Below are positions 49,630 to 58,475 of a stretch of DNA of 58,955 bases, piece after piece. Origin of the DNA: Deltaproteobacteria bacterium. GTDB lineage: Bacteria > Myxococcota_A > Polyangia > Polyangiales > Polyangiaceae. Below the pieces are notes generated by a model. That model ran no database searches, was not told the origin of the DNA, and saw only the letters and a list, made by a program, of their open reading frames with translations. The first letter of the stretch is position 1. Every line of letters starts with the position of its first letter. Made by a program: the position numbers and the translations under genes. Location of the stretch: contig QJWJ01000201.1 in the NCBI GenBank assembly GCA_003235365.1, forward strand, positions 1-58,955, read 5' to 3'.

Positions 49630-51215
49630 GGGTGGACGAACACCACGGTGCCGTTCAAGGGCGACAATACCCCGTGCCACCCCGCGGGAAGGGTGGGCTC
49701 GCTCCAGTGAAAGATCCGCCGAGCGTCTTCAGGCGCCAGATTTACGCAACCGTGACTCTTCGGCATCCCGAAGCGGTCGTGCCAGTACGCGCCGTGCAAT
49801 GCGTAGCCTTCCTTGTCGAAGTACATCACGTACGGCACCTCGCGCAGTTCGAACTCCTCGCCGATCTCACGCGAGCTCATGGTGGCCGAGACGTGCTTGG
49901 TGTGAATGCGAAACACGCCGCGCTTGGTCGCTGTCGTCGTTTCGGGGTCCTCGAGCCCCGCTTCGCCCGTCGAGACCAGGGTCGCGTACACCGGATCCGT
50001 GCCTTCGTAGAGCACCAAGGTCTGCTTGGACAGATTGATGTCGATCCACTTCTCGCCCTTCTTGCCCCAGCCAGGCATGCGCTTGGCGGGATCGAGCCGC
50101 GAGGCGGCGCGGTCGGAAATCCACTGACCGTCGCTCGTCTCGTAGTGGAGGATCTCGTCGAAGAACTGCTGCTTTCCGGTCAAGGGCAGTACGGCGCGGT
50201 AGTCGGCCTTGCTTCCGTCGCGGAACTTCGCGTCCGGGCGACGCACGAACGCGAACGGAAACTGAACGTCCTTGCCGATCTCGACACCGTGAAACTCCGA
50301 GCCGCGGATCGGCCGCAGCCGATCGGTGGGCACGAGTTCCAACTCCGTATCGATGCCGTAGCGCCGCCCTTCGAACAGGAACGTGTGGAAGAAGGCGTAC
50401 CCGGCCTTGGGCAACATCTCCCCGAGCTGAAGCGCGTCGGCCGAGCGCGACTTGCCGTTCAGCCCAGCCAGCGGTTGACCGCCCTGCAGAAAGGTCGGCA
50501 CTCCCCGGCTATGCCGCTCTTGCCACGCTTGCCGAGGGTCGTACGGCGTTTCACCTGAAACCCATACCTCTTGCGCGTAACTCGCTCCGATCTCCCCGTC
50601 GGCATCGAGCCAGCGCGGCATGCGCCGTTCGATGTCGGGCTCGGTCTGGTGCAATCGTTCACCACTGGGCAACGCCCCATAGACCGGCCCCGGGTTTCGC
50701 ACCGTGCCGTAGATGTACGGCAGCTTGCGACCGAACTCGGGCGGATGCTCCATTGCGGCAACCACCGCTGGATCTCCGGCGTCGAGAGTCGCTCGGCTGT
50801 CGAGGCAGACGAAACCGCGTGGAGCGATCGGGTAGTACCCCTTCGAACACCTCGCTCCGGTTTTCGGCTCTCCCGAAATCGGTGCGGATCCGCCGACACG
50901 CAAGTAGCCAAGCCGCTGGGAGCTCCGGTCGGGGCGCTCGTAGATCCAAGTTCGCATGCCGCGGCTGTAGATTCGAGCCGCGCCGTCGCCGACGAGAGTG
51001 ACCGGATACGGGTGCGTGACACCATCGAGGGTCACCACCGGCAACACCGGCTCGGGCAGCGGGGCTGGCGTCTGGGCTGTCGGGGCCAGATCCCGCACCA
51101 CGTTGGCTGCGAGCACCTCCACGTTGGACGTCGCCGCAGGGGTCGGGTTCGCGTCGGGTTGGCGCGAGCAGGCCAGCGCCAGCGCGAAAACACTCGTCGT
51201 CGCCATCGTGCGCAT
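49626..51215 (-). CDS. L,D-transpeptidase (YkuD) lipoprotein
   Basis: The product is 529 aa from ATG 51215, giving the signal MRTMATTSVFALALAC as lipobox. The mature chain is long: an SH3-like strand region (YSRGMRTWIYERPDRSSQRL) near residue 80-110, a middle domain, then the YkuD domain (about 380-510) with INLSKQTLVLYEGTDPVYAT, HTKHVSATMSS and the active site YALHGAYWHDRFGMPKSHGC followed by VNL. The catalytic Cys and His are intact. It forms 3-3 crosslinks in peptidoglycan or attaches proteins to it. First gene of a three-gene leftward operon with the aminotransferase and deacetylase. Confidence 0.92.
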   Translation of the reverse strand: MRTMATTSVFALALACSRQPDANPTPAATSNVEVLAANVVRDLAPTAQTPAPLPEPVLPVVTLDGVTHPYPVTLVGDGAARIYSRGMRTWIYERPDRSSQRLGYLRVGGSAPISGEPKTGARCSKGYYPIAPRGFVCLDSRATLDAGDPAVVAAMEHPPEFGRKLPYIYGTVRNPGPVYGALPSGERLHQTEPDIERRMPRWLDADGEIGASYAQEVWVSGETPYDPRQAWQERHSRGVPTFLQGGQPLAGLNGKSRSADALQLGEMLPKAGYAFFHTFLFEGRRYGIDTELELVPTDRLRPIRGSEFHGVEIGKDVQFPFAFVRRPDAKFRDGSKADYRAVLPLTGKQQFFDEILHYETSDGQWISDRAASRLDPAKRMPGWGKKGEKWIDINLSKQTLVLYEGTDPVYATLVSTGEAGLEDPETTTATKRGVFRIHTKHVSATMSSREIGEEFELREVPYVMYFDKEGYALHGAYWHDRFGMPKSHGCVNLAPEDARRIFHWSEPTLPAGWHGVLSPLNGTVVFVHP

Positions 51216-51601
51216 GCTTGCCGCTGTGGCACATTCTGGACGCGCTGCCCACTTTCCGACTCGCCTACACGTCACGCCGGGCAGTGTCCGAACGAAAATG
51301 ACAAACTGTCGAACGCGCCGACCGACGGTCTCGGAAGAACGGCCGTTTCAATGCTCTGCGCCCGCTTTCTTCACCGCTCGAGGGCACCGAACCAGCGCAA
51401 CAACGGCGTTTTCGTCTGACTAGTCCATCGCGCAGCGGAGCACCGTGTGGCGCCTCGGCCCGGTGGGTGACCACCGTCTCGAGGCCTTTTCGACGCCGGA
51501 GAGTCGGCGCTCGCCGCGGCTTTCGGAGCTGATCTGCTTTCGAGCGCGGTTGTCTGTTGCTAACAGAGACTCGCGTCGACTCCCGTCGGCGTCCATCGCT
51601 C
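51216..51601. other. Divergent intergenic region with a short inverted repeat
   Basis: No gene is visible in 386 bases between the divergent transpeptidase and membrane-protein genes. A perfect 6-base inverted repeat TCTGTT-GCT-AACAGA lies at 51553-51567, 34 bases before the ATG at 51602, in an AT-richer patch. It could be an operator; no other element is clear. Confidence 0.45.
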
Positions 51602-52540
51602 ATGAACGTGCAGTGTCGAGGCAGCCGAATCGCCGTCCGCCAGACGGACAACGGCGGATTGCTCGCAGTCAGTGCGTTGTTTGCATTGACGGGCGTCTCG
51701 AGCCTGATCGTCGCGCCCGCCGACCAGATCCCCCTCGGCGGAGTGGCGACGCTACTGCTGGCCCTTGCCATCGGCATCGCGGGGCGTCGCCCCCGCATCG
51801 TGTATCAGGCGCCGACACCGACAGCCGCGGGCGACCTGAACTTGCAGGCAATCGCCGTCGATTGGGATCCCCACATCGACGGTTGGCTCCAAATCCGCGG
51901 CGCGACGGGGAGCCAACCGCGCACGCTGTTCGACAGCGGTGACGTCCGGCGCGCGCTCTCGGTCGCGGGGTCCTTGGCGAAAGCGCTCGGCGTGCCGTTC
52001 TTTGTCGGAGGACACGCCACGCGACGTTTGCGCCTCGACGTCGCAAGCGCCACGCCAGATCGACGTACCGTACCCCCACCCCCGGCACTGCGCCGAGCAA
52101 CCTTTGCGATGGCGGCCGTAACGATTTTGACGACGGCGCAGTTGCTCAACGTGTTGCTTTCGCAACTGTCCACCCTCGCGCAAACCCACTGGATGAGCTA
52201 CGCCCTGCTCGTCGGTGCTCCGGCGCTACTCACCCTGATCACTTGCGCGCTACTGACGCAACACACCCGAGTCGAACTGAGGTCGGAGGTCGTCGTCGAA
52301 AAGCGCTCACTCGGATTGTGCTGGCAACGACGTCGGTTTGCCAGCGGTTCGCAGTGGTGTTCGATGATCACCCCAAACGCCGAGTGGGGCCTCGTCTGGT
52401 TGTCGAACGGGGAACGGTCCGTTGTCGTGGCCACCACCGCGCAAGCCACCAGCGAGTTCGACCACTGGTTGAGCACCAGCACGGCCGACGAAACCCTCCC
52501 CCTCTCGCCGAAACGGCAAGGCGCATCCAGTGACCGGTAG
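51602..52540 (+). CDS. Membrane protein of unknown function
   Basis: The product is 312 aa from ATG 51602. Two membrane helix pairs are seen: LLAVSALFALTGVSSLIVA with VATLLLALAIGIAG near the N-terminus, and FAMAAVTILTTAQLLNVLLS with MSYALLVGAPALLTLITCAL in the middle. A soluble loop of about 110 residues lies between them (AIAVDWDPHIDGWLQI, TRRLRLDVASATPDRR), and a C-terminal domain of about 90 residues follows (ELRSEVVVEKRSLGLCWQRR, WGLVWLSNGERSVVVATT). The last domain resembles the PH-like part of small bacterial membrane proteins, but I cannot assign it. It ends 79 bases before the next gene. Confidence 0.65.
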   Translation: MNVQCRGSRIAVRQTDNGGLLAVSALFALTGVSSLIVAPADQIPLGGVATLLLALAIGIAGRRPRIVYQAPTPTAAGDLNLQAIAVDWDPHIDGWLQIRGATGSQPRTLFDSGDVRRALSVAGSLAKALGVPFFVGGHATRRLRLDVASATPDRRTVPPPPALRRATFAMAAVTILTTAQLLNVLLSQLSTLAQTHWMSYALLVGAPALLTLITCALLTQHTRVELRSEVVVEKRSLGLCWQRRRFASGSQWCSMITPNAEWGLVWLSNGERSVVVATTAQATSEFDHWLSTSTADETLPLSPKRQGASSDR

Positions 52541-52619
52541 CCATTCCTCGCAGGACGCCCCTCGTCCGCCCGCGCCCAGCCCCTCGCTCGCAGCGAGCTC
52601 TTCACCAACGAAACGCAAC

Positions 52620-54065
52620 ATGAAACATTGGTTCCTCCTCATCGCCCTCCTGCCCTTCGCTTGCAAGAAATCGGACAGCGACACGGCGCCGTCAACCCAA
52701 ACGGCGAACGAACCGCCCGCGGCCGTACCGAGTGCGCCCGCCGTGCCGACCACCACTGCCGCGGCCGCCGCCACCACACCCACGCCCGCAGCGCCCGGAC
52801 CCGCGCAGCCGCTGAACGTGTTGCTACTCACCGTCGACAGCTTGCGGGCACACATGCCGTGGACCGGCTACGACCGCAACATCGCGCCCAACTTGACGGC
52901 GCTCGCCAAAGAATCAGTCGTGTATCCCAACGCCTACTCCGCGTCGAGCTACACGGCCAAGAGCGTCGCCACGATGTTCACCGGACGCTATCCGTCGTCG
53001 GTGTATCGTTCGGGTTGGTTCTTCGCGACGTTTGCCGACTCCAATCTGTTCTTCACCGAGATCTTGCAGCAGAAGGGGATCCGCACCATGGGCGGGCACG
53101 GGCACGCCTACTTCGATCGCGGCAAGCAGCTCAACCAAGGGTTCGACGTCTGGCGCGTCGTCGATGGCATCGACTTCGACAACGAAACGGACAAGCACGT
53201 CACGAGCGACAAGATGACCGACATGGCCATCGAAATGTTATCGGACGCGGAGAACACCAATGGCCAGTTCTTCCTCTGGTACCACTACATGGACCCGCAC
53301 GATCAGTACATCCAACACCCCGAAAGCCCGGTGTTCGGTAAAAAGGCCCGGGATCGCTACGACTCCGAGGTCTTCTTCACCGACATGCACATCGGGCGCT
53401 TGCTCGACTACGCCAAGAAGCAGCCGTGGTGGAAGAACACCGCGGTCATCATCAGCGCCGACCACGGCGAAGCGTTTGGTGAACACGACATGTACAAGCA
53501 CGCCTTCGAGCTGTGGGAAGTGCTGACTCGCGTCCCGTTGATCATCTACGCGCCGGGAGCCAAGGTCCGCGCCATCGAAGAACGACGCTCGCACATCGAT
53601 CTGGCACCGACGATCCTCGACTTGATGGGCCTCGGTGATGCTCCAGAGAAAATCGTCAATCAGAAGCCAGGCCTGTTCGTCGGCAGTTCGCTGGTGCCCG
53701 AGGTCTATGGGGCCAAGCCGGACAAGCGCGAACCGATCGTGCTCGACCTACCCGAGGATCGCAACAACCCAGAACGGCACGCGATCATCCAAGGCGACTA
53801 CAAGATCATCGTCAAAGGCAGCACGCCAGTGCCGCTGCTGTTCAACATCGCCGATGATCCGGGTGAGACCAAGGACCTGGCCAAGAAGAACCCTGCGAAA
53901 CTCGCGGAGATGAAGAAGCTGTACGATGCAACCTGGGAGAACATCGAGGTGGTGGCGCCGTACGGCGGTATGAAGCTACGCAGCGGTAAGATCGCGGACG
54001 GACCGACGGGCCCCGCGGGCGAAGGTGCGGCGCCCTCCGGCGATGCGCCGGATACGACCGACTGA
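52620..54065 (+). CDS. Sulfatase-fold lipoprotein lacking the formylglycine motif
   Basis: The product is 481 aa from ATG 52620, with signal MKHWFLLIALLPFAC as lipobox; the longer frame from 52530 would bury it. A Thr/Ala/Pro linker leads to the alkaline-phosphatase superfamily domain: NVLLLTVDSLRAHMPWTGYD (metal Asp), SSYTAKSVATMFTGRYPSSV where C-x-P-x-R is expected, WYHYMDPHDQYIQHPES, AVIISADHGEAFGEHDMYKH and HIDLAPTILDLMGLG. The nucleophile is probably a Ser or Thr. It may hydrolyse or transfer phosphate or sulfate groups on envelope glycans. It resembles the central domain of the protein at 7273-10503 but lacks its membrane and HEAT parts. Confidence 0.87.
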   Translation: MKHWFLLIALLPFACKKSDSDTAPSTQTANEPPAAVPSAPAVPTTTAAAAATTPTPAAPGPAQPLNVLLLTVDSLRAHMPWTGYDRNIAPNLTALAKESVVYPNAYSASSYTAKSVATMFTGRYPSSVYRSGWFFATFADSNLFFTEILQQKGIRTMGGHGHAYFDRGKQLNQGFDVWRVVDGIDFDNETDKHVTSDKMTDMAIEMLSDAENTNGQFFLWYHYMDPHDQYIQHPESPVFGKKARDRYDSEVFFTDMHIGRLLDYAKKQPWWKNTAVIISADHGEAFGEHDMYKHAFELWEVLTRVPLIIYAPGAKVRAIEERRSHIDLAPTILDLMGLGDAPEKIVNQKPGLFVGSSLVPEVYGAKPDKREPIVLDLPEDRNNPERHAIIQGDYKIIVKGSTPVPLLFNIADDPGETKDLAKKNPAKLAEMKKLYDATWENIEVVAPYGGMKLRSGKIADGPTGPAGEGAAPSGDAPDTTD

Positions 54066-54095
54066 CGACGAGCCGCTCGACGGCCACCCCAGCCG

Positions 54096-56072
54096 TCAGT
54101 GCGAGACGTCGCGACGCCGTGCCGACCGACGACGAAGCATCCAGCCAAGCAGCGCCGCGGCGGTCAACTCCCAGACGCGGGGGCGCTCGACCCCGACGGC
54201 GCTGCAACGACAACCGCTCGAGCTCGAATCGTCGACACCGCGGCGACGTACGTCGCCTCGAGCGCCGGCCCCCGCCTCGACCACGCCGGCGGGATCGGCG
54301 TCAGGCGACGACGGCCGAACCGCAGCATCTGGCAAGGCCGCGCCGTGGACGCCAGCATCCACCGTGCCCGCAGCATCCGGCGTGGGCCCCGGTCCGCCAG
54401 GCGGGCACTCATCGGCAGCGCCACAGCTTCCGGCGTCAGCGTCGCCGAGCGGTCCGTCCCAAGGCGGTGGGTCGATCCAATCGGGCCACGTGGGCGCGGT
54501 GTCGACCCCGCAGTCGCGGGGGCATTCTCCCAGTGCAGGCCCGATGTCGCAGCTTTCGCCTCGGTCGACGACACCATCACCACAGCGCGCGATTCGGCAG
54601 TCTTCGCGACAGGCGTCGGCTTCCTCGTCGGAGTTGGCCGTCCCCTGGTCGCAGCCTTCGCCGGGCTCGACGATGCCGTTGCCACACTCGGCATCGGCCC
54701 ACCCGATATCGCGCAACAGGTAAACACTCAGATCCGTCACGTCGTTGGCGACCCGGTCGGTGACGCTCGGTTCCATCAGCAGACCGAGCGCAGGCAGGCC
54801 GTCGCGGCGCGCAATCGGGTCGAAGTGCGAGACCGACGAGCCGTCGACGGCCGGATCGGTGGCGTTCATCAACACCATGCCCCGACTCACCCCGAGCCGA
54901 CCTTGCGGTTGCGTACGCAACACCGCCGTTGCTCCACCCGCGGCCAAGTCGCCCAGCTGCGCCCAGTCCACCGCGGTGAGGGCCAGCACCGTCAACCGCA
55001 CCCCATCGGTGTCGAGAGTCGGCGCCACGGGAGGCGACTGGAGCGCGACGCTTGCGACCAATGCCGACGACGCTCCCTCGCGCTGAGCGCGCAAAAGCAG
55101 CTCGGTCAACGACGCACAGCCCGGAATTTCGGCTACCAACACGACTGCGGACGGGGGCAACGCCGAAAGCTCACAGCCCGTCGACTCGTTCCAGACCACC
55201 AGTGGTCCCCCCGCGACGCGCTCACTCGGTCGCACGGTCCCCGGCACCTCACTGACGACGTCGAACACGCGGCGTTCTGCGCCGCTCATCACGTCCAAGA
55301 ACGGCGCGCCCCTCGCAAGCACACTCGGAGCCGCGAGATTGACGGCCGCTCCGGCCCAAAGCAGCTGCCTCGGACTGCGCGCCGACTGCACGCGCTCCTC
55401 TGGACTCATCTCGTCCCAGTAGCGTCCCAGCACGGCATCGAACAACAAGCCATCGAATGGTCCGAACCCCGGCTTGCCGCTGCCCGTGTCGGAGCCGACG
55501 AAGTTGGTGAAACCCAGACCGTGCGCCAGCTCGTGCAGCGCGGTGTTGAGCAGGCTCGTCGGACCAGCAGACGCCTCGATCGCGTAGTCCCAACGTCGCT
55601 CGGCGAGGCAGCCGTCAGTGTCTAGCGCAGCGTTGAACTCCGCGACGATGTCGGGATCGCCGGGGCTCAGATCATAGCCCGCCAAGCGATCCGCGAGCGC
55701 CGACGCGTAGAACCGATACCCCGTGGGCGCACCGGAAAAACCCTGCAGCGCGCTCGCCGGCGCGGCGCGTCCGAGCACGCCATTCGAGGCGTCACAGAAC
55801 AGGTCAGTCGTGAAGCGCGCATCCACGCGTATCGCCACCGGGCTGTCGAGCGCCGCGGCCCAGATCTCGAGCGCGGCTTCGAACGCCAAACGACGCTGCT
55901 CTCCGAGGGTCGTCCCGGTGTTGCCCGCCGCCTCCGCCCACGATGCCTCGTCGAAGAATCCTTCACCCGGTTCGTCCAGGTAGTTCACCTCGAACTGCAA
56001 CTGGCAACGCCCGTCACCCGCCCAGAGCAACCCGGGCAAGACCAACCCGGCGAGGCTCAAACGCCGAAACAC
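54096..56072 (-). CDS. Secreted metalloprotease-like protein with MYXO-CTERM sorting tag
   Basis: The product is 658 aa from a GTG overlapping the upstream gene by 16 bases. The signal peptide is LSLAGLVLPGLLWAGDGRC. A zinc motif NTALHELAHGLGFTNFV (HELAH at about 180-184) lies in the N-terminal domain; the third ligand of metzincins would be His or Asp at 190, but Asn is found. A protease-associated (PA) insert covers about 260-410. Then comes a Cys repeat CGNGIVEPGEGCDQG and RCGDGVVDRGESCD, of DUF4215 type, followed by a Pro/Asp/Ala spacer. The C-terminus is SSSSGCRCSAVG, a hydrophobic helix LTAAALLGWML and RRRSARRR, the MYXO-CTERM layout recognised by myxosortase for surface anchoring. It is the phylum marker of this window. 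Confidence 0.9.
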   Translation of the reverse strand: MFRRLSLAGLVLPGLLWAGDGRCQLQFEVNYLDEPGEGFFDEASWAEAAGNTGTTLGEQRRLAFEAALEIWAAALDSPVAIRVDARFTTDLFCDASNGVLGRAAPASALQGFSGAPTGYRFYASALADRLAGYDLSPGDPDIVAEFNAALDTDGCLAERRWDYAIEASAGPTSLLNTALHELAHGLGFTNFVGSDTGSGKPGFGPFDGLLFDAVLGRYWDEMSPEERVQSARSPRQLLWAGAAVNLAAPSVLARGAPFLDVMSGAERRVFDVVSEVPGTVRPSERVAGGPLVVWNESTGCELSALPPSAVVLVAEIPGCASLTELLLRAQREGASSALVASVALQSPPVAPTLDTDGVRLTVLALTAVDWAQLGDLAAGGATAVLRTQPQGRLGVSRGMVLMNATDPAVDGSSVSHFDPIARRDGLPALGLLMEPSVTDRVANDVTDLSVYLLRDIGWADAECGNGIVEPGEGCDQGTANSDEEADACREDCRIARCGDGVVDRGESCDIGPALGECPRDCGVDTAPTWPDWIDPPPWDGPLGDADAGSCGAADECPPGGPGPTPDAAGTVDAGVHGAALPDAAVRPSSPDADPAGVVEAGAGARGDVRRRGVDDSSSSGCRCSAVGVERPRVWELTAAALLGWMLRRRSARRRDVSH

Positions 56073-56650
56073 GCCTCGACCTCGCCCACGATGCGCGCGC
56101 CGCTCTGCAACAAGGCTTGAACGTCCCCGGCGGGAATGTACGGAGGAGAGCCGTAGTCGAGGGTGAACTCGAGCCGCTCTTCGTCCAATACCAGCTGTTT
56201 GACGTGCGGGTGGACCCGCAGCGCATCGAGCGCTGCAGCCAATGCGCCGTTGTCTCCCAACACCCCCTCCAGCCCATCAGCGCACCAGCGATTGGGCAGC
56301 CATGCGTTGAGCTTGCGCTCCTTGAACGAAAAGGCGCTCTTGCCCTCTGGAGCCCGTTTCCAGTGCTGGAAGGTGCGCAGATCGATCTGGAGCGGCTGGC
56401 GCAACAGTACGACAATCCGCGCGCGCTCGTCCGGCTGGACCAACACATCGTGACCCTCGAATGCTCCCTTGAGCTGCCCCACCCAGCCGTCGTAGCGCGG
56501 CGCCTCGAAGCGCAACCCGAGTCGTTCCGCCAGGCGCGGGAATTGCCGTTGCGCCAAGCTGCGCCCCGCTCTTCGACGCATTGCAGCGACAACGGTACCG
56601 ACGAACATCAAGATCCCCACCGGAAGCGCGTGAGCCCAGTCCAAGTCCAT
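56057..56650 (-). CDS. Single-pass membrane protein of unknown function
   Basis: The product is 197 aa from ATG 56650; the frame is open upstream, but that part looks non-coding. One N-terminal helix (ALPVGILMFVGTVVAAM) is followed by a basic turn and a soluble domain with alternating strands and helices (RLAERLGLRFEAPRYDGWVG, GAFEGHDVLVQPDERARIVV, KQLVLDEERLEFTLDYG). The pattern is like DUF-type proteins that read out cell-surface state in myxobacteria, but I cannot name it. It overlaps the MYXO-CTERM gene by 16 bases, so both belong to one transcript. Confidence 0.68.
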   Translation of the reverse strand: MDLDWAHALPVGILMFVGTVVAAMRRRAGRSLAQRQFPRLAERLGLRFEAPRYDGWVGQLKGAFEGHDVLVQPDERARIVVLLRQPLQIDLRTFQHWKRAPEGKSAFSFKERKLNAWLPNRWCADGLEGVLGDNGALAAALDALRVHPHVKQLVLDEERLEFTLDYGSPPYIPAGDVQALLQSGARIVGEVEACFGV

Positions 56651-56774
56651 GATCAGTGAGCAGTTTAGTGTGAGCGGCGAGCCGCGGGCAGTTGCAAACA
56701 GCAGGTTGTTAGCGGGCGGAGCTGACCTTAAGCTTGGCGGCAGGGCTACCGTTGCCCTCCATCGAGCCGCGATC

Positions 56775-56936
56775 ATGCCGAAACCTCCGGAGCCACCGCC
56801 GAAAGACCCGCATCCCGTAGCGGCTACGCCGAACCCCGGCCAGCGCAGAAAACCGGGATCCAACCGCGACCTCGACTTGAATCTGGCGCTCGAAGGTTTC
56901 GTGCGCTGGGGCGACGAAGTGCTCGTCGTCCCCTGA
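56775..56936 (+). CDS. Possible 53-residue protein
   Basis: An ATG at 56775 opens a short frame. The first half is Pro/Lys-rich (MPKPPEPPPKDPHPVAATP) and the end is NRDLDLNLALEGFVRWGDEV plus LVVP, which reads like a folded segment rather than GC noise. There is no strong ribosome binding site. It is divergent from the membrane-protein gene and convergent with the tRNA-Asp unit. It could be a small real gene or chance. Confidence 0.35.
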   Translation: MPKPPEPPPKDPHPVAATPNPGQRRKPGSNRDLDLNLALEGFVRWGDEVLVVP

Positions 56937-57070
56937 AGCGCCGAAAAACGACCCCTCACCCGTGGTTGCGGGCTCGCCGGACGGCCCTCGTTCGGCCCCC
57001 TCGGCGCGCCGCTCGGTGATCAGTCGATCCCTCGGGTGGCGCGGGTCGTCCGCGGCTCCGAGCACAACGC

Positions 57071-57100
57071 AAAAACCCCCGAAGCTCTTGGCTTCAGGGG
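57071..57100 (-). terminator. Rho-independent terminator after tRNA-Asp
   Basis: Read leftward, CCCC-T-GAAGC pairs with GCTTC-G-GGGG around a CAAGA loop and is followed by a run of five T (57075-57071). It lies about 40 bases downstream of the tRNA-Asp 3' end. Confidence 0.85.
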
Positions 57101-57140
57101 TTCGTTGCGTTCCCTCAAACAGGGAATGTTTGGATCCTTG

Positions 57141-57214
<74 letters not shown>

Positions 57215-57234
57215 ATTCGGAAGTGAGCGGGTTC

Positions 57235-57262
57235 CTAACACATTCGACGCGGTCGTCCACAA
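57235..57262 (-). promoter_or_regulatory. Possible promoter of tRNA-Asp
   Basis: Leftward TTGTGG (57262-57257) and TGTTAG (57240-57235) are separated by 16 bases, 20 bases before the tRNA 5' end. The matches to consensus are partial, and the AT-rich stretch upstream (57258-57285) fits an UP-like region. Confidence 0.3.
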
Positions 57263-57378
57263 GAAGAAACTTCAAAAAACAAAACAGCTCTCCGACGCGG
57301 CCGACAACTGGCCGGGCCCCAGCCCGAAAAGCTCGCCCCATTGCGCCATCGTCGGCGACCCAGCACTGTGCCCCGTCG

Positions 57379-58101
57379 ATGCGCACGCGACTTCGATGGT
57401 GGCTCGGATTGCTCGTCGCGCTGGTCGCGCTGGTGCTGCTGGTCACCCCGGCCCCCCAATACGTCCTCGCACTGGCCAACTGGTTCAAGCAGGCGGGGGC
57501 TCGGGGGATCGCCTGCTACGTCGCCCTGTACGCGATCGGTTCGCTGCTGGTCGCCCCGGGCTCGGCACTCACGCTGCTGGCGGGCTTTGCCTACGGAACG
57601 TTGCCGGGGTTCGCCATCGCGTTGCCAGCGGCGAGCGTGGCGGCGTGGCTGAACTTCCTGTTCGCCAGATACGTCGGCCACGACTGGGTCGAGCGAACAC
57701 TGGCGCGCGATTCTCGCTGGCGACGCGTGCGCGACGCCGCCGCCCAACACGGCTTCGTGTGGGTGGTTCTGCTGCGGTTGTCTCCCGTCGTTCCCTTTGC
57801 CGTGCTCAACTACCTGATGGGCGTCAGTCAGATACGCCAACGCGACTTCGTCGTTGCCTCGGCACTCGGAAAAGCGCCGTCGACGCTCGCCTACGTCTAC
57901 GTCGGCAGTGCTCTGCAGGTGCTGACCACGCCAGGCGACGATGCGCAGAACCCCTGGACCGAAGGTTTGTTCTGGGTAGGCCTGGCCGCCACGGTGACCG
58001 TCGCCGTTCAGCTGACGCGCGTCATCAAGCGGCGCACCGAGACGCTGCTCGTGGACGAACGCGGCCCTGCTGCGCTGGACTCGACCCCAGACGTCCGTTG
58101 A
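57379..58101 (+). CDS. TVP38/TMEM64-family (VTT domain) membrane protein
   Basis: The product is 240 aa from ATG 57379; the frame is open from 57223, but the added part looks non-coding and overlaps the tRNA promoter area. About five membrane segments are seen. The VTT (SNARE-associated) core reads LTLLAGFAYGTLPGFAIALP, then ASVAAWLNFLFARYVG, LLRLSPVVPFAVLNYLMGVS and FVVASALGKAPSTLAYVYVG. Proteins of the DedA/VTT class act in lipid scrambling and in membrane homeostasis; in bacteria the exact substrate differs by member. It is alone between two tRNA genes on the opposite strand. Confidence 0.9.
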   Translation: MRTRLRWWLGLLVALVALVLLVTPAPQYVLALANWFKQAGARGIACYVALYAIGSLLVAPGSALTLLAGFAYGTLPGFAIALPAASVAAWLNFLFARYVGHDWVERTLARDSRWRRVRDAAAQHGFVWVVLLRLSPVVPFAVLNYLMGVSQIRQRDFVVASALGKAPSTLAYVYVGSALQVLTTPGDDAQNPWTEGLFWVGLAATVTVAVQLTRVIKRRTETLLVDERGPAALDSTPDVR

Positions 58102-58254
58102 ACCGCAGCCCTGGCAACGCATGCTCGTTGGCACCAGCGATGGTCGGTCCTCACCAGCACAATCGCGCGCAGGTGCATCTTACCCACACCCTTACGTTTG
58201 CCATTCCCCACCCTGGTGCCGCGAGCACCCGCGACGCATCCCCGAGCGCAGAGT

Positions 58255-58329
58255 TGGTGGGCGGAGTCGGGGTCGAACCGACGACATCTGGCTTGTAAGG
58301 CCAGCGCTCTACCACTGAGCTATCCGCCC
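58255..58329 (-). tRNA. tRNA-Val (anticodon TAC), CCA encoded
   Basis: The leftward strand folds with acceptor GGGCGGA/TCCGCCC, D-arm GCTC/GAGC, anticodon stem CTGGC/GCCAG around CTTACAA with TAC at positions 34-36, T-arm GTCGG TTCGACC CCGAC and discriminator A, followed by an encoded CCA (58257-58255). The other two tRNA genes here do not encode CCA. Confidence 0.96.
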
Positions 58330-58437
58330 TGACCGGGCCGCCTTGTACTTCGTCTGGAAGTCGATTGCCAGCCCATTGCGGCTGCGGCAGCCGGCCGGTT
58401 CTCTTCACCGACGGACTGCCTACCTGGGTGAAATGCC

Positions 58438-58464
58438 TCGAAGCGCCCGGCCTGGGCACTTCGA
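58438..58464 (-). terminator. Hairpin after the PEGA-OmpA gene, terminator candidate without T-run
   Basis: TCGAAG-x-GCCC pairs with GGGC-x-CTTCGA around AGGCC, 12 bases past the OmpA-gene stop. The stem is strong but no T-tract follows, so it may protect the mRNA end or be a Rho-type end rather than an intrinsic terminator. Confidence 0.4.
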
Positions 58465-58475
58465 GACAAGGCCAC

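Noticed and set aside
54099..55625. Rightward 508-residue frame
   Set aside because: It is antisense to the MYXO-CTERM protein, which has signal peptide, zinc motif and sorting tag.
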